A DNA stretch of 64,000 nucleotides from a bacterium (GCA_029990205.1 JAPEKQ010000005.1:1-64000); one strand, 5' to 3'. Shown: positions 17,052 through 26,669, counted from the first letter of the stretch. Numbers and translations are program-made. The notes: a model not told the origin generated them from the sequence alone.

Positions 17052-20000
17052 CTACTCGGATGGTGGATCGAGAAGCTTGCGGACCTCCGCCGCCGCGTCG
17101 CCGTGACCGCGATCGTCGAGCGCCTCGGCCAGAGCGCTGAACGCTCCCGCGATATCCGGTCGGTCGAGGAATTTGCCGTCCGCCGAACTGCTCTCCGCCG
17201 CAACGAGCGACGCCGTCTCGACCGCGCGTCGCGCGTGCGCCTCCGGGTCTCCGCCTGACCGCGCCGCGGCCAGGCCGGCAGTCGCATGCGCCAGCACGGC
17301 AAGCCCGCGATCGAACATCGCGGCTCCGCGCTCGGCCGCCGCCATCGCGCTCGCCAGTGCCTCCTCCGCCCGCTCCGCCTTGAGCAGGATTCCGGCGCGG
17401 CGAAGCTCCGCCTCCGCCACGAGCGATCCCAGTCTCAGCTTCACCGACTCGTCCGATGCCGCCGCGAGCGTCGCGAGCGCATCGTCGATCTCGCCCATCT
17501 TCCCGAGCGCGTGCCCGGTCTCGACGGCGACCCTCAGTCGGGTCACGGTGGCGCCACCGCACTCCGCGGTTCTCGCGGCAAGCCTGAGATCATCGAGCGC
17601 CGCCTCCGATTCGCACGCCATCAGCCGCACGCGTGCGCGCGCGAGCAGCGCTCCCGCAATGAGATCCTCGTTGTCGACCTCCGTCGCGAAGTCGTATGCG
17701 CGACCGGCCGTCTGCACGGCCTTCTCGCAGCTGCCGAGCGAGCACTCAACGGGCGAGACGGCCGCTGTCGTAACGGCCAGTCCGTTGACGTCGCCGAGCT
17801 CCTCGTAGATGGCGGACGCCTCACGCTGCGACTCGAGCGCCGCGGCGTAGCGACCGCGAGCCGACATGACCGTGGCCATGAAGGACAGTGTCTCCGCCTC
17901 ACCGCTCCGCCACTTGATCTCGCGCACGAGGGTCAGCGCTTCGAGATAACGAGCCATCGCCTTGTCGTGGTGCCCCCTGAGCTGCTCGATGTTCCCGAGA
18001 CAGTTGAGCGAGATAGCGATCCCCTTCTTCTCACCAAGCTGACGGCGCGCGTCGAGCGCCCGGTCGATGTAGACCTCGGCGTCATCAACCTTCCCCTGCG
18101 TGATATAGAGGTTGCCGATATCGTTCAGGCAGAGGACCTCGGCCATCTTGTCGCCGAGCTCCGACTCAATGGTCAGCGCGCGCTTGTAGCTGTCGAGCGC
18201 CTCGTCGAGCAGGCACTGCTCCTCATAGACGGTACCGAGATTGATGAGGTTCTCAGCCAGCCCCTGACGGTCCCCGAGTTCCTCGCTGATGGCGAGCGCC
18301 TGCTGGTACGTGCTCACGGATCGCTCGTACTCGCCGCGAACCTGATAGACGACGGCCATGTTCGACAGCGTTGCGCTCGCTCCGCGGTCGTCCCCGATCT
18401 CCCGCTTGATCTCGAGACTCTGCGTGTAGTGCTTGATCGCGTCATCGTGCCGATCGAGCCAGAAGTGCGCGAGCCCGATCGCGTTAAGAACCGTCGCCTC
18501 GCCTTCACGGTTCCCGGCGAGCACGTTCAGCGACAGCGCCCTGTGAAGGTACTCGAGTGACGCCTCGCAGTTCCCCTCCTTGATGTGAACGCGACCGAGA
18601 GAGAAGAGCGCCGTGACGAACTTCGGATCGAGTTCCACGACCCTCCGGAGATTCCTCGTAGAGAGATCCCACTCCCCCTCGAGCTCGTACGCCAGCGCGA
18701 GCTCGTAGACCGCGCCGAGATTGTTCGGCAGGAGCCTCGTGAGGTCCTCGAGCGCCCCGATCGCCTTCCGGACATCCCCGGACGCCATCGCCTCACGCGC
18801 CGCGACAAAGAGCCTGTCGGGACGCGACAGCTGGTCCGCGTGCTCGACCGCTTTCGCGAGCTCCTCGGCGGCCTCGGCGTCCCGGCCGAGATTCGAGAGC
18901 GCCTCGGCGAGATACGTGTAGGCCATCGCGAAGCCGCCGTCGTGCTCGGAAGCCTCGGCAAGGAGCCTGACGGCGTCGATGTTGTTCCCCTCATGGAGCT
19001 TCGCCAGTCCGTCGACGTACGACCGCACGGCTTCGGGACTCGTCGAACCGCCCTCCCCGACCATCGTCGCGACGAGGTCGCGGTCCGCGCCGGTCTCCAC
19101 CGACCGGAGGATCTCGGCGGCGATATGCGCGACCATCCCGAACAGCTCGGCCTCGTCCTTCGACTCGACCTTGACGTGCGCCTCTTCACCGGTGGTCGGG
19201 CGGGTGATCCGCACGTCGATCCGGCTCGCGGGGCCGAGCTTGAGGTAGGTGCCGCTCACAACCGTGTCGACGTTGAGGAATTCGCTGACGGACTTGACGG
19301 TCGCATCATCGAACAGGGACTCGGCGCCGAGCTTGAGATCGGTGAGCACGGCATTGAGACGGTCGGGCTGCACGACACGAATCGTGGGGACGTGCGTCAG
19401 ATCGCTCGAGAGCATCTCCTGGAGACCCGTCCGCATCCAGTCGGCGTCCGGGGCGCCCGTGGTGTTCCGGAACGGCAGCACGGCGACAGCGTGTCGCGGC
19501 GCCTCCGAGGGCTCGTCGGCGATCCTGATGCCGCCCTCCGGCGGAACGACGCCCGTCGCCGCCACCCACGCCTGGTCGGTCCGCGCGCCGGGAACGGCTC
19601 CTGGAGCGTTGATCGTGAGCGACTTGAGCACATCGGCGATCTCGCCGCAGTTCGCGTATCGGTCCGACGGAACCTTGGCGAGCGTGCGCGCGAGGACGTC
19701 GTGAAGACCCGGCGGATACGCGCCGATGTCCTGGATCGGCTGGGGCGAGCTGTTGACGACCGAGTACAGAAGCTGCATCCGGTTCTGCCCCTCGAACGCA
19801 GGTCTGCCCGCGACCATCTCATAGAGGAGCGCGCCGACGGAGAAGACATCGCTCCTCACATCGACGGGAGAACCCTGCGCCTGTTCGGGAGACATGTACC
19901 TGGCGGTGCCGACCACGGTGCCGGCCTGCGTGAGTTCCATCGCACCGGTGTCATCCACGTCGCCGCTGGATTCGACGAGCTTCGCGAGACCGAAGTCGAG

Positions 20001-20441
20001 GATCTTCGCGATGCCGTCTGGCCGCACGATGACGTTCTCGGGCTTGATGTCGCGGTGGACGATGCCAAGCTCGTGGGCCTTGGCGAGTCCGGAGCAGACC
20101 TGGAGGGTGATGTCGAGCACGGCATCGGGCGTGAGCCCGGCGTCCATCCGGCCGCGGAGGGTCTGTCCCTCGACGAGCTCCATCGCGATGAAGGTCGCTC
20201 CCTCGGCCTCGTCGATCTCATAGATGGTTGCGATGTTCGGATGATTGACGGCGGACGCAGCCTGGGCCTCGCGGATGAACCGTTCCACGCGCTCGCGGTC
20301 GCCGGTGACGTCGCGCGCCAGCATCTTGATGGCGACCTTGCGGCCGAGTTTCGTGTCCTCGGCGACGTAGACGACGCCCATGCCGCCCCGGCCGAGTTCG
20401 TCGACGATGCGATAGTGTGTGATCGTGCTGCCGACCATCAT
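17052..20441 (-). CDS. Ser/Thr protein kinase with FlgO/TolB-N-like domain and long TPR array
   Basis: Soluble signalling protein of 1129 aa. The Hanks-type kinase domain (residues 8-270) is complete: ATP loop GRGGMGVVY, VAIK lysine, HRDIKPENV and DFGLAKL. Residues about 315-460 start with AVAVLPFRNTTG and resemble the FlgO/CsgG-like segment often fused to such kinases. The rest (about 480-1090) is a series of roughly 12 tetratricopeptide repeats of 40 residues (for example AEDYINLGTVYEEQCLLDEAL-type units) ending in a degenerate helical region. No transmembrane helix is visible, unlike PknB-type receptors. ATG 20441 follows GGGGAACA; a second ATG is immediately after it. A candidate promoter lies at 20509-20538. 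Confidence 0.92.
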   Translation of the reverse strand: MMVGSTITHYRIVDELGRGGMGVVYVAEDTKLGRKVAIKMLARDVTGDRERVERFIREAQAASAVNHPNIATIYEIDEAEGATFIAMELVEGQTLRGRMDAGLTPDAVLDITLQVCSGLAKAHELGIVHRDIKPENVIVRPDGIAKILDFGLAKLVESSGDVDDTGAMELTQAGTVVGTARYMSPEQAQGSPVDVRSDVFSVGALLYEMVAGRPAFEGQNRMQLLYSVVNSSPQPIQDIGAYPPGLHDVLARTLAKVPSDRYANCGEIADVLKSLTINAPGAVPGARTDQAWVAATGVVPPEGGIRIADEPSEAPRHAVAVLPFRNTTGAPDADWMRTGLQEMLSSDLTHVPTIRVVQPDRLNAVLTDLKLGAESLFDDATVKSVSEFLNVDTVVSGTYLKLGPASRIDVRITRPTTGEEAHVKVESKDEAELFGMVAHIAAEILRSVETGADRDLVATMVGEGGSTSPEAVRSYVDGLAKLHEGNNIDAVRLLAEASEHDGGFAMAYTYLAEALSNLGRDAEAAEELAKAVEHADQLSRPDRLFVAAREAMASGDVRKAIGALEDLTRLLPNNLGAVYELALAYELEGEWDLSTRNLRRVVELDPKFVTALFSLGRVHIKEGNCEASLEYLHRALSLNVLAGNREGEATVLNAIGLAHFWLDRHDDAIKHYTQSLEIKREIGDDRGASATLSNMAVVYQVRGEYERSVSTYQQALAISEELGDRQGLAENLINLGTVYEEQCLLDEALDSYKRALTIESELGDKMAEVLCLNDIGNLYITQGKVDDAEVYIDRALDARRQLGEKKGIAISLNCLGNIEQLRGHHDKAMARYLEALTLVREIKWRSGEAETLSFMATVMSARGRYAAALESQREASAIYEELGDVNGLAVTTAAVSPVECSLGSCEKAVQTAGRAYDFATEVDNEDLIAGALLARARVRLMACESEAALDDLRLAARTAECGGATVTRLRVAVETGHALGKMGEIDDALATLAAASDESVKLRLGSLVAEAELRRAGILLKAERAEEALASAMAAAERGAAMFDRGLAVLAHATAGLAAARSGGDPEAHARRAVETASLVAAESSSADGKFLDRPDIAGAFSALAEALDDRGHGDAAAEVRKLLDPPSE

Positions 20442-20508
20442 TGTTCCCCACGATGAGTCCAGCGGCGCGCCGCGGCCCGGCCCCATGAACACCGGTCAGC
20501 GCTTCCGG

Positions 20509-20538
20509 AGACTACCAGAAAGCGTCCGGGGAGCACAA
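20509..20538 (-). promoter_or_regulatory. Candidate promoter of Ser/Thr kinase gene
   Basis: Minus strand: TTGTGC (20533-20538), 18 nt, TAGTCT (20509-20514). Leader of about 60 nt. Confidence 0.45.
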
Positions 20539-20549
20539 CATGCGGCGAC

Positions 20550-20573
20550 GCGGGCGGTCACTTCGCCGCCCGC
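20550..20573. terminator. GC hairpin downstream of surface protein gene
   Basis: Arms GCGGGCGG (20550-20557) and CCGCCCGC (20566-20573) with an 8-nt loop. There is no T-run on either strand, so terminator function is uncertain. Confidence 0.35.
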
Positions 20574-20607
20574 GCCGTCACACATCGCAACCGCTTTGCG
20601 TCGGCTG

Positions 20608-22518
20608 CTACCTGATGAGGACCAGCTTGCCCGAAGCGACCTCGGCGCCGGCGGTCGCGCGTGTCAGATAGACGCCCGACGCGACCTTCCGGCCTGTATC
20701 GTCTCGGCCGTCCCAGACGAGTTCGTGGCTACCGCCGTCAAGCTCGCCGTCAAAGAGCGTCGTGACGAGCCTGCCGCTGACGGTGTAGATGGACGCCACG
20801 GCATGCGTGCCCGCCGGACCCGCGAGCTGCATCCGGCACTCGCCGTACACCGGGCTCGGTGCAGCGAGCGCGAGTCGGCCGCTCTCCACGTCGAATCCCG
20901 CGCCGCGCGGGGGAACGATGAGCAGATCCAGACTGAACATCAGCGTCTTCGAGACCGAGAGAAGCTTGCCCGCGATATTCCCGTACGGGCTCTCCGATGA
21001 GTTCGGGATTCGCCACCCTGCGAGTGTACGGATGTTGGAGTTCATCTGAGAGAGCTCGAGTATCGAGGCGGCATACTCGCCCGAGACATACAGCCTCTGG
21101 GCATGCATCGCGCGGCGGAGCAGATACTTGCGAATATAGACAAGGTTCTCATACGCCGACGGTGCGTTCTCTGGACCGACCAGCATCGAGATGAGTCGCG
21201 CGAATTTCGCGTCGACGACGTCGGTGGTCGACCGCGTGTCCTCGACCAGCACGAACTCGGTAGGCCCCTCGGTCAACCGGCTGCCGCCGCCCGGCACCTC
21301 GACCGGCGAGTCGAATCGCGAGATGACGCCGCGGGCATCTTCGATGCTCCCGACGACGGTCACATCCTCGAACACGCCACCCGTGCCCTGCGCGACGAAG
21401 AACCGGCTGCCCGGCAGATAGATATCGACCTGAATGAGGTTCTCGTACGCGGCGCTCGTCGTCGCATCGATGTACGTGAAATCGGAGCGACCGCCTGGCG
21501 GATCCGCGAACTCGGGAACCGTGTTCCCGCCGGGGCTGGTCCTGCTGCTCGACTCGAACGCGCTCGCGGTGGTGTACCCGCCGTCGGTGACCTCCTCGAA
21601 GAGGATGTCGACGTTCTGCATCGGGTTCACCGGAACGTTCGAGCCCGGCGGCGTCGGCGTGAACCCGACCGCCTCGAGAGCGCCGCCCATGACCGGACCG
21701 GTGAGCTGCGGGGCGAGTACGTTGCCCGCCTGGTCGAACCTGAGCACGTAGTTGAGATTGGAATCGTAGACATAGATGGTTCCGTCGGCGCCGACGGAGA
21801 TGTCCGCGAGCCCCGGAGCCTGGAACATGCCGAGCTGGCCTATGTAGCCGTCGTCGATGTCCCACAGCGTCATGCCATCGCTGTCGTCGACGACGACGAT
21901 CGTTCCGTCCGGCATGAACGAGAAGGCCCGGGGGGTGTTCTCCCACAGCGTGCCGATGGTGTCGACGATCGCGAACGACGTCCCTCCCGTTCGCTCCATC
22001 TCGATCAGCTTCGGATCCGCACCGTACGAACCGAGGAGCACGATGAGATTGCCCGCATGCGCACCGTTCGGGATGACGTCGACATCGAGCGGCTGGTCCA
22101 TGAACGAGTAGGACAGCTCGCTCATCGTCCCGCCGCTGGCGAGGACATAGAGCTCGTAGTACCCGCTCCCGGTGATCCAGAAGATGTCACCCGTCTCGCC
22201 ATCCTCAACGATCTCTCCAACGTTGTATGCGTACGGGTCAACGACCTCGACGGCGGCCGTCGTGACGTCGAAACGCCTGATCCCGTCGAACATCAGGCCG
22301 ACAAGCAGGTCACCGCTCTGCGTGACCGCGAGCGACGTGATGGAGCTGAACGAGGCCGGTGAACTGATGACGGTCCCGACCGTGTCCGGATACGCCCAGA
22401 TGTCGCCGTTGCTGTTGTCGGCCCAGAACAGGTCGTAGTTGACGAACTGCGCCGAGGCCCCGACCGAGACTGCGGCGAGCACGACGATGACGGTCATGAG
22501 CAGATGGCAGTTGCGCAT
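20608..22518 (-). CDS. Exported beta-propeller-like protein with FlgD/Por-type C-terminal module
   Basis: Exported protein of 636 aa. A signal peptide occupies residues 1-24 (hydrophobic LLMTVIVVLAAVSVGASA). Residues 25-270 contain repeated SMP-30/NHL-like segments (for example GDLLVGLMFDGIRRFD, ADISVGADGTIYVYDSNLNYVLRFD), consistent with a beta propeller. A middle helical region contains a segment (about residues 430-530) of unknown fold. The C-terminal 85 residues carry IYTVSGRLVTTLFDG, LVWDGRDDTGRKVASGVY and the terminal SGKLVLIR, the FlgD Ig-like/Por-sorting pattern shared with three other proteins here. ATG 22518 has GGAGGA 7 nt upstream. A near-consensus promoter lies at 22650-22678. 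Confidence 0.88.
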   Translation of the reverse strand: MRNCHLLMTVIVVLAAVSVGASAQFVNYDLFWADNSNGDIWAYPDTVGTVISSPASFSSITSLAVTQSGDLLVGLMFDGIRRFDVTTAAVEVVDPYAYNVGEIVEDGETGDIFWITGSGYYELYVLASGGTMSELSYSFMDQPLDVDVIPNGAHAGNLIVLLGSYGADPKLIEMERTGGTSFAIVDTIGTLWENTPRAFSFMPDGTIVVVDDSDGMTLWDIDDGYIGQLGMFQAPGLADISVGADGTIYVYDSNLNYVLRFDQAGNVLAPQLTGPVMGGALEAVGFTPTPPGSNVPVNPMQNVDILFEEVTDGGYTTASAFESSSRTSPGGNTVPEFADPPGGRSDFTYIDATTSAAYENLIQVDIYLPGSRFFVAQGTGGVFEDVTVVGSIEDARGVISRFDSPVEVPGGGSRLTEGPTEFVLVEDTRSTTDVVDAKFARLISMLVGPENAPSAYENLVYIRKYLLRRAMHAQRLYVSGEYAASILELSQMNSNIRTLAGWRIPNSSESPYGNIAGKLLSVSKTLMFSLDLLIVPPRGAGFDVESGRLALAAPSPVYGECRMQLAGPAGTHAVASIYTVSGRLVTTLFDGELDGGSHELVWDGRDDTGRKVASGVYLTRATAGAEVASGKLVLIR

Positions 22519-22649
22519 TGCTGGCTCCTCCATGGCTGTTGCCCACGCGATACGCGCGGACGCACGGCGACGCTTCTCGCCCCGCCGGCGCCTTCCGCGG
22601 GACTCGATAGCTTGTCTCTCTCCGGAATTGGGATGGTGGCAACAGAGCT

Positions 22650-22678
22650 ATAATACCCAGTTCTCGACGACTCGTCAA
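22650..22678 (-). promoter_or_regulatory. Strong sigma-70-like promoter, surface protein gene
   Basis: Minus strand: TTGACG (22673-22678), 17 nt, TATTAT (22650-22655), with an A/T-rich stretch just upstream of the -35 box. Transcription should start near 22643. Confidence 0.8.
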
Positions 22679-22737
22679 TGATTTTCAGTCACTATCATGT
22701 GAGCACGCAGCCATTCCGCGCGGCAGGAACACAAGAA

Positions 22738-22764
22738 GGGGGCCGGGCGTGGCGCCCGACCCCC
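22738..22764 (-). terminator. Terminator of protease-beta-helix gene
   Basis: A 12-bp stem (one G-T) at 22738-22749 / 22753-22764, followed on the minus strand by TTCTT. Two further perfect hairpins precede it (22819-22839 and 22843-22863). Confidence 0.75.
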
Positions 22765-22818
22765 TGAATCCTGTCGCTGCGTCTGCGTGCAGCCGTTCTC
22801 TCTCCCGCGCGAAGCCCT

Positions 22819-22863
22819 GCGCTTCCCGGAGGGAAGCGCCAAGCTCTCGCCCGCGGCGAGAGC
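22819..22863. repeat. Two adjacent perfect hairpins after stop codon
   Basis: GCGCTTCCC/GGGAAGCGC (22819-22839) and GCTCTCGCC/GGCGAGAGC (22843-22863), each with a 3-nt loop, 3 nt apart. They lie between the stop codon and the terminator and would protect the mRNA 3' end. Confidence 0.7.
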
Positions 22864-22867
22864 CAGC

Positions 22868-25800
22868 CTACTTGAGCATCACCATCTTGCGACGCTCGGA
22901 GACGCCGGGCGCATCGATGCGGTAGAAGTAGACGCCCGAACCGAGCTGTCTGCCCTCGTCGTCCCGCCCCTGCCACACGACGGTGTAGGTGCCGGCGCCC
23001 TGCTGCTCGTTGACGAGGCTCCGCACCTTCCGGCCGCGGAGATCGTAGATCGAGAGCACGACCGGACCCGACTGGCGGATCGCGTACTGGATCGCCGTCG
23101 ACGGGTTGAAGGGGTTCGGGAAGTTGTGGGTCACGAACGCCTTCCCAGGCGCGCCGTCCTCCACGCTGTTCGGACACTCCGTGTAGACCTCGGTGTGAGA
23201 CGAGTCGGTCCACGGGATGTAGTCCACAAGTCCGTAGAACCAGGCCGCCTCAACACACGGGTCGCCCCAGTAGTTGTACTCGGCGTCCAGTTCGACCGCC
23301 GCGAGATTGAACACGTGGAAGTAGGCGTTGTTCGCGAAATCACACGCGTCGGCGAGCGTGCGGCCGATCTGCGGACCCGGATCGCTCTGGTTGTAGATAC
23401 CCGCGAACGAGTTGTCGCTGAACGTGCAGCCCGAGAAGAACGGGGCCGACGAGTCCGCAAGCGCGGCTCCGTACTGGCAGAGCTCGAGCGTGGTTCCGGT
23501 CACCGTCGGCTTCGCCCCGAACGAGAGGCTCATGCCATTGTCGCAGCCGGTGATGACGCAATCCTGCACGCGGATGACCGAGTCAAGGACGTTGAGGCCG
23601 TTCAGTGCCGCGCCCTGTCCGTCGACCGTGAATCCCTTGAGAAGGGTCAGATCACCCAGTCCGGTGGAACTGACGACGTTGCCGCTCGACGCCTGGATGG
23701 TCGTCGTCGCCGCTCCGTCCTCGCTCATCACAAGGACACCATCCTTGAGCGTGATGTTCTCGCTGTAGGTGCCCGCCGCGACCATGACGGTGTCGATGGC
23801 GGTCGCCGCGTCGATGGCGGCCTGGATGGTCGCGTACGGCGACGGGACCTCGAGCGTCACGCCCGAGCCGAGCCAGAGCATCTCGGAATAGACACTCTTC
23901 TGCGACTCAGCGTCACTCGCCGCGATACGGTAGAACCAGGTCTTGTTGTGGTTCATGTCCGTGTCGACGTGCGTCGTATCCGCCGTGAAGCCGACGAGAC
24001 GGTCTGCGTCGATCGGATCGGAGAACGGGATCGTGTCGCGATAGACCCAGTACCGGCGGAAGTCACTCTCGCAGTTCCAGTCCCAGTTCAGCACGATATC
24101 GTCGACGACCCATTCGAGCGTGATGCCCTCGGGCGGCGACGGCGCCGGATCCACGCTCTGCTGCGCGGACGCCTGGCCGTGCCAGCCGGTGTCATAGACG
24201 GGGACGATCTCATAGCGATAGTTGTCGCGGGGACAGCCCGTGGTCGCGACATCGATGAAGTCCGTCTCGGCGCTTGTCACGATGGCGAGCGATTCGGGCT
24301 CGTCGAACACGTTCCCGCGATTGATGATGTAGCTGTCGATCGGTCCGACCCCTGCCGACCACGAGAGCTCGTTGGCGCCCTCACTGAACGTGGCGACAAG
24401 CGCCGTCGGTCCGGTGTAGCAGAGCTCGCCGAACACCTTGTTCGACGGAGCGCCCTCGAGACCGCCATCGTCGACGGCTGATACGCGGTAGTAGTTGAGT
24501 TCACAGGCCGGGATCGTGATGTCGGCGAATGTGGTCGCCGGAGCGTCGACGATCGCGATCTCCTGCGTCGGGATGGCGAGCGTGTCGCGATAGACGATGT
24601 AGTAGTCGACCGTCGCTCTCGACGCCGGCGGCTCGTCCCACGTCAGCTCGAGCGACGCGCCGTTCTGCGCGATCGCCAGGTTCTGCGGACCCTCGGGACA
24701 ACCGATGCCGAGCGCGCCCATCGGACCCGAACCGAATCCCTGCGTCAGCGTCGGTGAGGTCGCGTGAACGGAGTAGACTCCTCCGGAGGCGTCGCAGAAG
24801 ATCGGGTCGACCGCGATGTCGCCGGTCCCCGCCGAGCAGCCGTTGTACCCGCCGAGGGAGTTGTCCCACACATCGTTGTAGGAGATGTCCGGAGTAGCGC
24901 TCGTGCATGTGATGCCGTAACCGGTGTTCGAAGCGATGATGTTGTTCTTGATCATGTTGCCGGTCGAGGACCTCAGATCGACGCCGCCGTCGAGCCCGTT
25001 GCCGGCAATCGTGCAGCTCTCGATCGAGGTCGCCGACGAGTACGAGTAGACTCCCGGGCCGCCGTTGTCGTAGGACGCCACGTAGTAGAGTCGGGCGTTG
25101 GCGTTCGGCACGTCGTTGAAGAAGACTCCCGCCACCGTATTATCGTGGAAGCTCGACAGCTCGACGATCAGGTCGCCCTCGGGACTCTGGCTGCCGTACG
25201 TCGCCGTGAGACCGCGCCAGCAGCCGTAGACCTCGACGTTCTGGATCGTCACGGTCGTGGCCTTGACGTAGATGCCGGAGTAGGAACCCGTCGCGCCGGT
25301 CACCTTGACACCGTCGATGACGATGTTGTCGCTGTTCTCAACGTAGATGCCGTGATCGGCTCCGCCCGCGTCGATGACGACCGGGTAGACTTCCGGGTCC
25401 CGGTACGTGAAGGTCGGATCGTATCCGCCGATGAGGGACCGGTAGTCCCCGAGATCGATCGCCTCGTTGTACGTGCCCGTCGCGACCTTGATGACGTCGC
25501 CGCGGTTCGAGTTGTCGATAGCGCTCTGGATGGAGGCGTACTCATCGGGCACGAGGACCGTCTTCGGGATATGCGCGTTCAGCGGGTACATCGCGCCGGT
25601 ACCGATGCGACAGCTGCCGTACTTGATCCAGAAGAACCCGCCGTCGCCGAAATCGGTGCCCCAGCTGTTCTTGCAGAGCCACGCACCCTCGCCCCCGCAC
25701 ATCGAGTCATCCCACCCGGCGAGGAGGACGACGTGGTTCGTCCAGTCGGTTCCCGGGTTCTCGTAGCAACCACCTGTGTAGTTGTAGAAATCGTCGTAGA

Positions 25801-26509
25801 CGCACATCCCGACGGAGAGCGGACCGTAGGTCTCGAGGTAGTACTTGAGCGTCGAGACGTTGTTCGAGACATTGGCGGCCCCATCGATGATGGCGACCTT
25901 GTCGTAGCGACGCTGACGACAGCTCTGGCCGTCGATCGCGAGATACGGGATGTCGTCCTCACTCACGGAGCCCGGGCTCTTTATCACGTCGTACGCGTCG
26001 CCCGACTGACCGCCGTCGCAATCTGACCCCTGCCCGTTGCAGTCGATGATCTGCTGCTCCGAGCAGTCGACGATCACGCCCTCCGCGATCCGCACGTGGG
26101 CCTCGGTCGCGCTGACCGCGGCGAACGCCCAGCAGGAACCGCAGTCCTGCTGATCCTTCGCCGGAGTGGTCCCGTCGAAGTCGCGCCAGTCGAAGCTCGT
26201 ACGGAACGACATGCGCAGGATCTCCGGATCCGGCACCATCGCGTCGAACTCAGCCATGAGCTCGGGCGACATCTCGCCGCCGAGCCGCCGAGCCTTCTGC
26301 TCGGGAGTGAGATTCGAGACGTTGGTCGGGCCCGCGATCCAGTGATAGCCCATGTTCGTGATGCGGTCATTGATCGCGTCGATCCTCGCCTGCTCCTCCG
26401 GTGACACCTCCCGGTCGACCTCAGCCGAGGCGACGAGTGGGAGAGCCAACGTCAGAAGCACGAGAAGAGCGACGAACGCTGTGCTCGCTGGCCTGTTCGT
26501 TCTGCGCAT
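22868..26509 (-). CDS. Exported papain-family (C1A) protease with two beta-helix blocks, Fn3 domains and FlgD/Por-type C-terminus
   Basis: Large exported protein of 1213 aa. A signal peptide ends near VASA (residue 29), followed by a propeptide-like stretch. The C1A domain starts around residue 105 (FDWRDFDG), with Gln120 and Cys126 (DQQDCGSCWAF), the catalytic His in DWTNHVVLLAGWDD and Asn in CKNSWGTDFGDGGFFWIKYG, so the full triad is present. It is followed by a right-handed parallel beta-helix (about 315-610), three fibronectin-III-like domains (about 615-870), a second beta-helix block (about 875-1110), and the C-terminal module with NFPNPFNPSTAIQYAI, IYDLRGRKVRSL, GSGVYFYRIDA and final KMVMLK. 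ATG 26509 is preferred, as GAGGAG lies upstream; GTG 26527 is possible. It is transcribed from the 26641-26669 promoter. Confidence 0.92.
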   Translation of the reverse strand: MRRTNRPASTAFVALLVLLTLALPLVASAEVDREVSPEEQARIDAINDRITNMGYHWIAGPTNVSNLTPEQKARRLGGEMSPELMAEFDAMVPDPEILRMSFRTSFDWRDFDGTTPAKDQQDCGSCWAFAAVSATEAHVRIAEGVIVDCSEQQIIDCNGQGSDCDGGQSGDAYDVIKSPGSVSEDDIPYLAIDGQSCRQRRYDKVAIIDGAANVSNNVSTLKYYLETYGPLSVGMCVYDDFYNYTGGCYENPGTDWTNHVVLLAGWDDSMCGGEGAWLCKNSWGTDFGDGGFFWIKYGSCRIGTGAMYPLNAHIPKTVLVPDEYASIQSAIDNSNRGDVIKVATGTYNEAIDLGDYRSLIGGYDPTFTYRDPEVYPVVIDAGGADHGIYVENSDNIVIDGVKVTGATGSYSGIYVKATTVTIQNVEVYGCWRGLTATYGSQSPEGDLIVELSSFHDNTVAGVFFNDVPNANARLYYVASYDNGGPGVYSYSSATSIESCTIAGNGLDGGVDLRSSTGNMIKNNIIASNTGYGITCTSATPDISYNDVWDNSLGGYNGCSAGTGDIAVDPIFCDASGGVYSVHATSPTLTQGFGSGPMGALGIGCPEGPQNLAIAQNGASLELTWDEPPASRATVDYYIVYRDTLAIPTQEIAIVDAPATTFADITIPACELNYYRVSAVDDGGLEGAPSNKVFGELCYTGPTALVATFSEGANELSWSAGVGPIDSYIINRGNVFDEPESLAIVTSAETDFIDVATTGCPRDNYRYEIVPVYDTGWHGQASAQQSVDPAPSPPEGITLEWVVDDIVLNWDWNCESDFRRYWVYRDTIPFSDPIDADRLVGFTADTTHVDTDMNHNKTWFYRIAASDAESQKSVYSEMLWLGSGVTLEVPSPYATIQAAIDAATAIDTVMVAAGTYSENITLKDGVLVMSEDGAATTTIQASSGNVVSSTGLGDLTLLKGFTVDGQGAALNGLNVLDSVIRVQDCVITGCDNGMSLSFGAKPTVTGTTLELCQYGAALADSSAPFFSGCTFSDNSFAGIYNQSDPGPQIGRTLADACDFANNAYFHVFNLAAVELDAEYNYWGDPCVEAAWFYGLVDYIPWTDSSHTEVYTECPNSVEDGAPGKAFVTHNFPNPFNPSTAIQYAIRQSGPVVLSIYDLRGRKVRSLVNEQQGAGTYTVVWQGRDDEGRQLGSGVYFYRIDAPGVSERRKMVMLK

Positions 26510-26542
26510 GCGATTCACACTCCTCACCGACGCCGCTCGCCG

Positions 26543-26560
26543 GCACGCACCGGTGCGTGC
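26543..26560. repeat. Perfect palindrome in leader of protease gene
   Basis: GCACGCACC joined directly to its complement GGTGCGTGC, about 35-50 nt before the start codon. It could be an operator or a leader hairpin that blocks or stabilises the mRNA. Confidence 0.55.
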
Positions 26561-26640
26561 TCGAACGCCGACATCATGGGGTACACGCCCCCGTCTACCG
26601 CTCGCGGGGGCAATCGGTCGCTAAATTCTTGACAGACTGT

Positions 26641-26669
26641 ATTATAGCATGTTTTGTGCCCTGTTTCAA
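26641..26669 (-). promoter_or_regulatory. Strong sigma-70 promoter of protease-beta-helix gene
   Basis: Minus strand: TTGAAA (26664-26669), 17 nt, consensus TATAAT (26641-26646). Start near 26634. Confidence 0.85.

Larger units (their letters stand above)
22519..22867. other. Intergenic region between two surface-protein genes
   Basis: These 349 nt hold the promoter and a leader of about 125 nt of the 22518 gene, plus three hairpins after the 22868 stop. No gene is seen. Confidence 0.7.

Noticed and set aside
18585-20456. Long plus-strand open frame (623 aa) opposite the Ser/Thr kinase
   Set aside because: The kinase on the minus strand has complete motifs; the antisense frame has none.
22787-24481. 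Long plus-strand open frame (564 aa) opposite the protease-beta-helix gene
   Set aside because: It covers intact Fn3 and C-terminal modules of the minus-strand gene and shows the Arg/Asp/Val bias of antisense frames.
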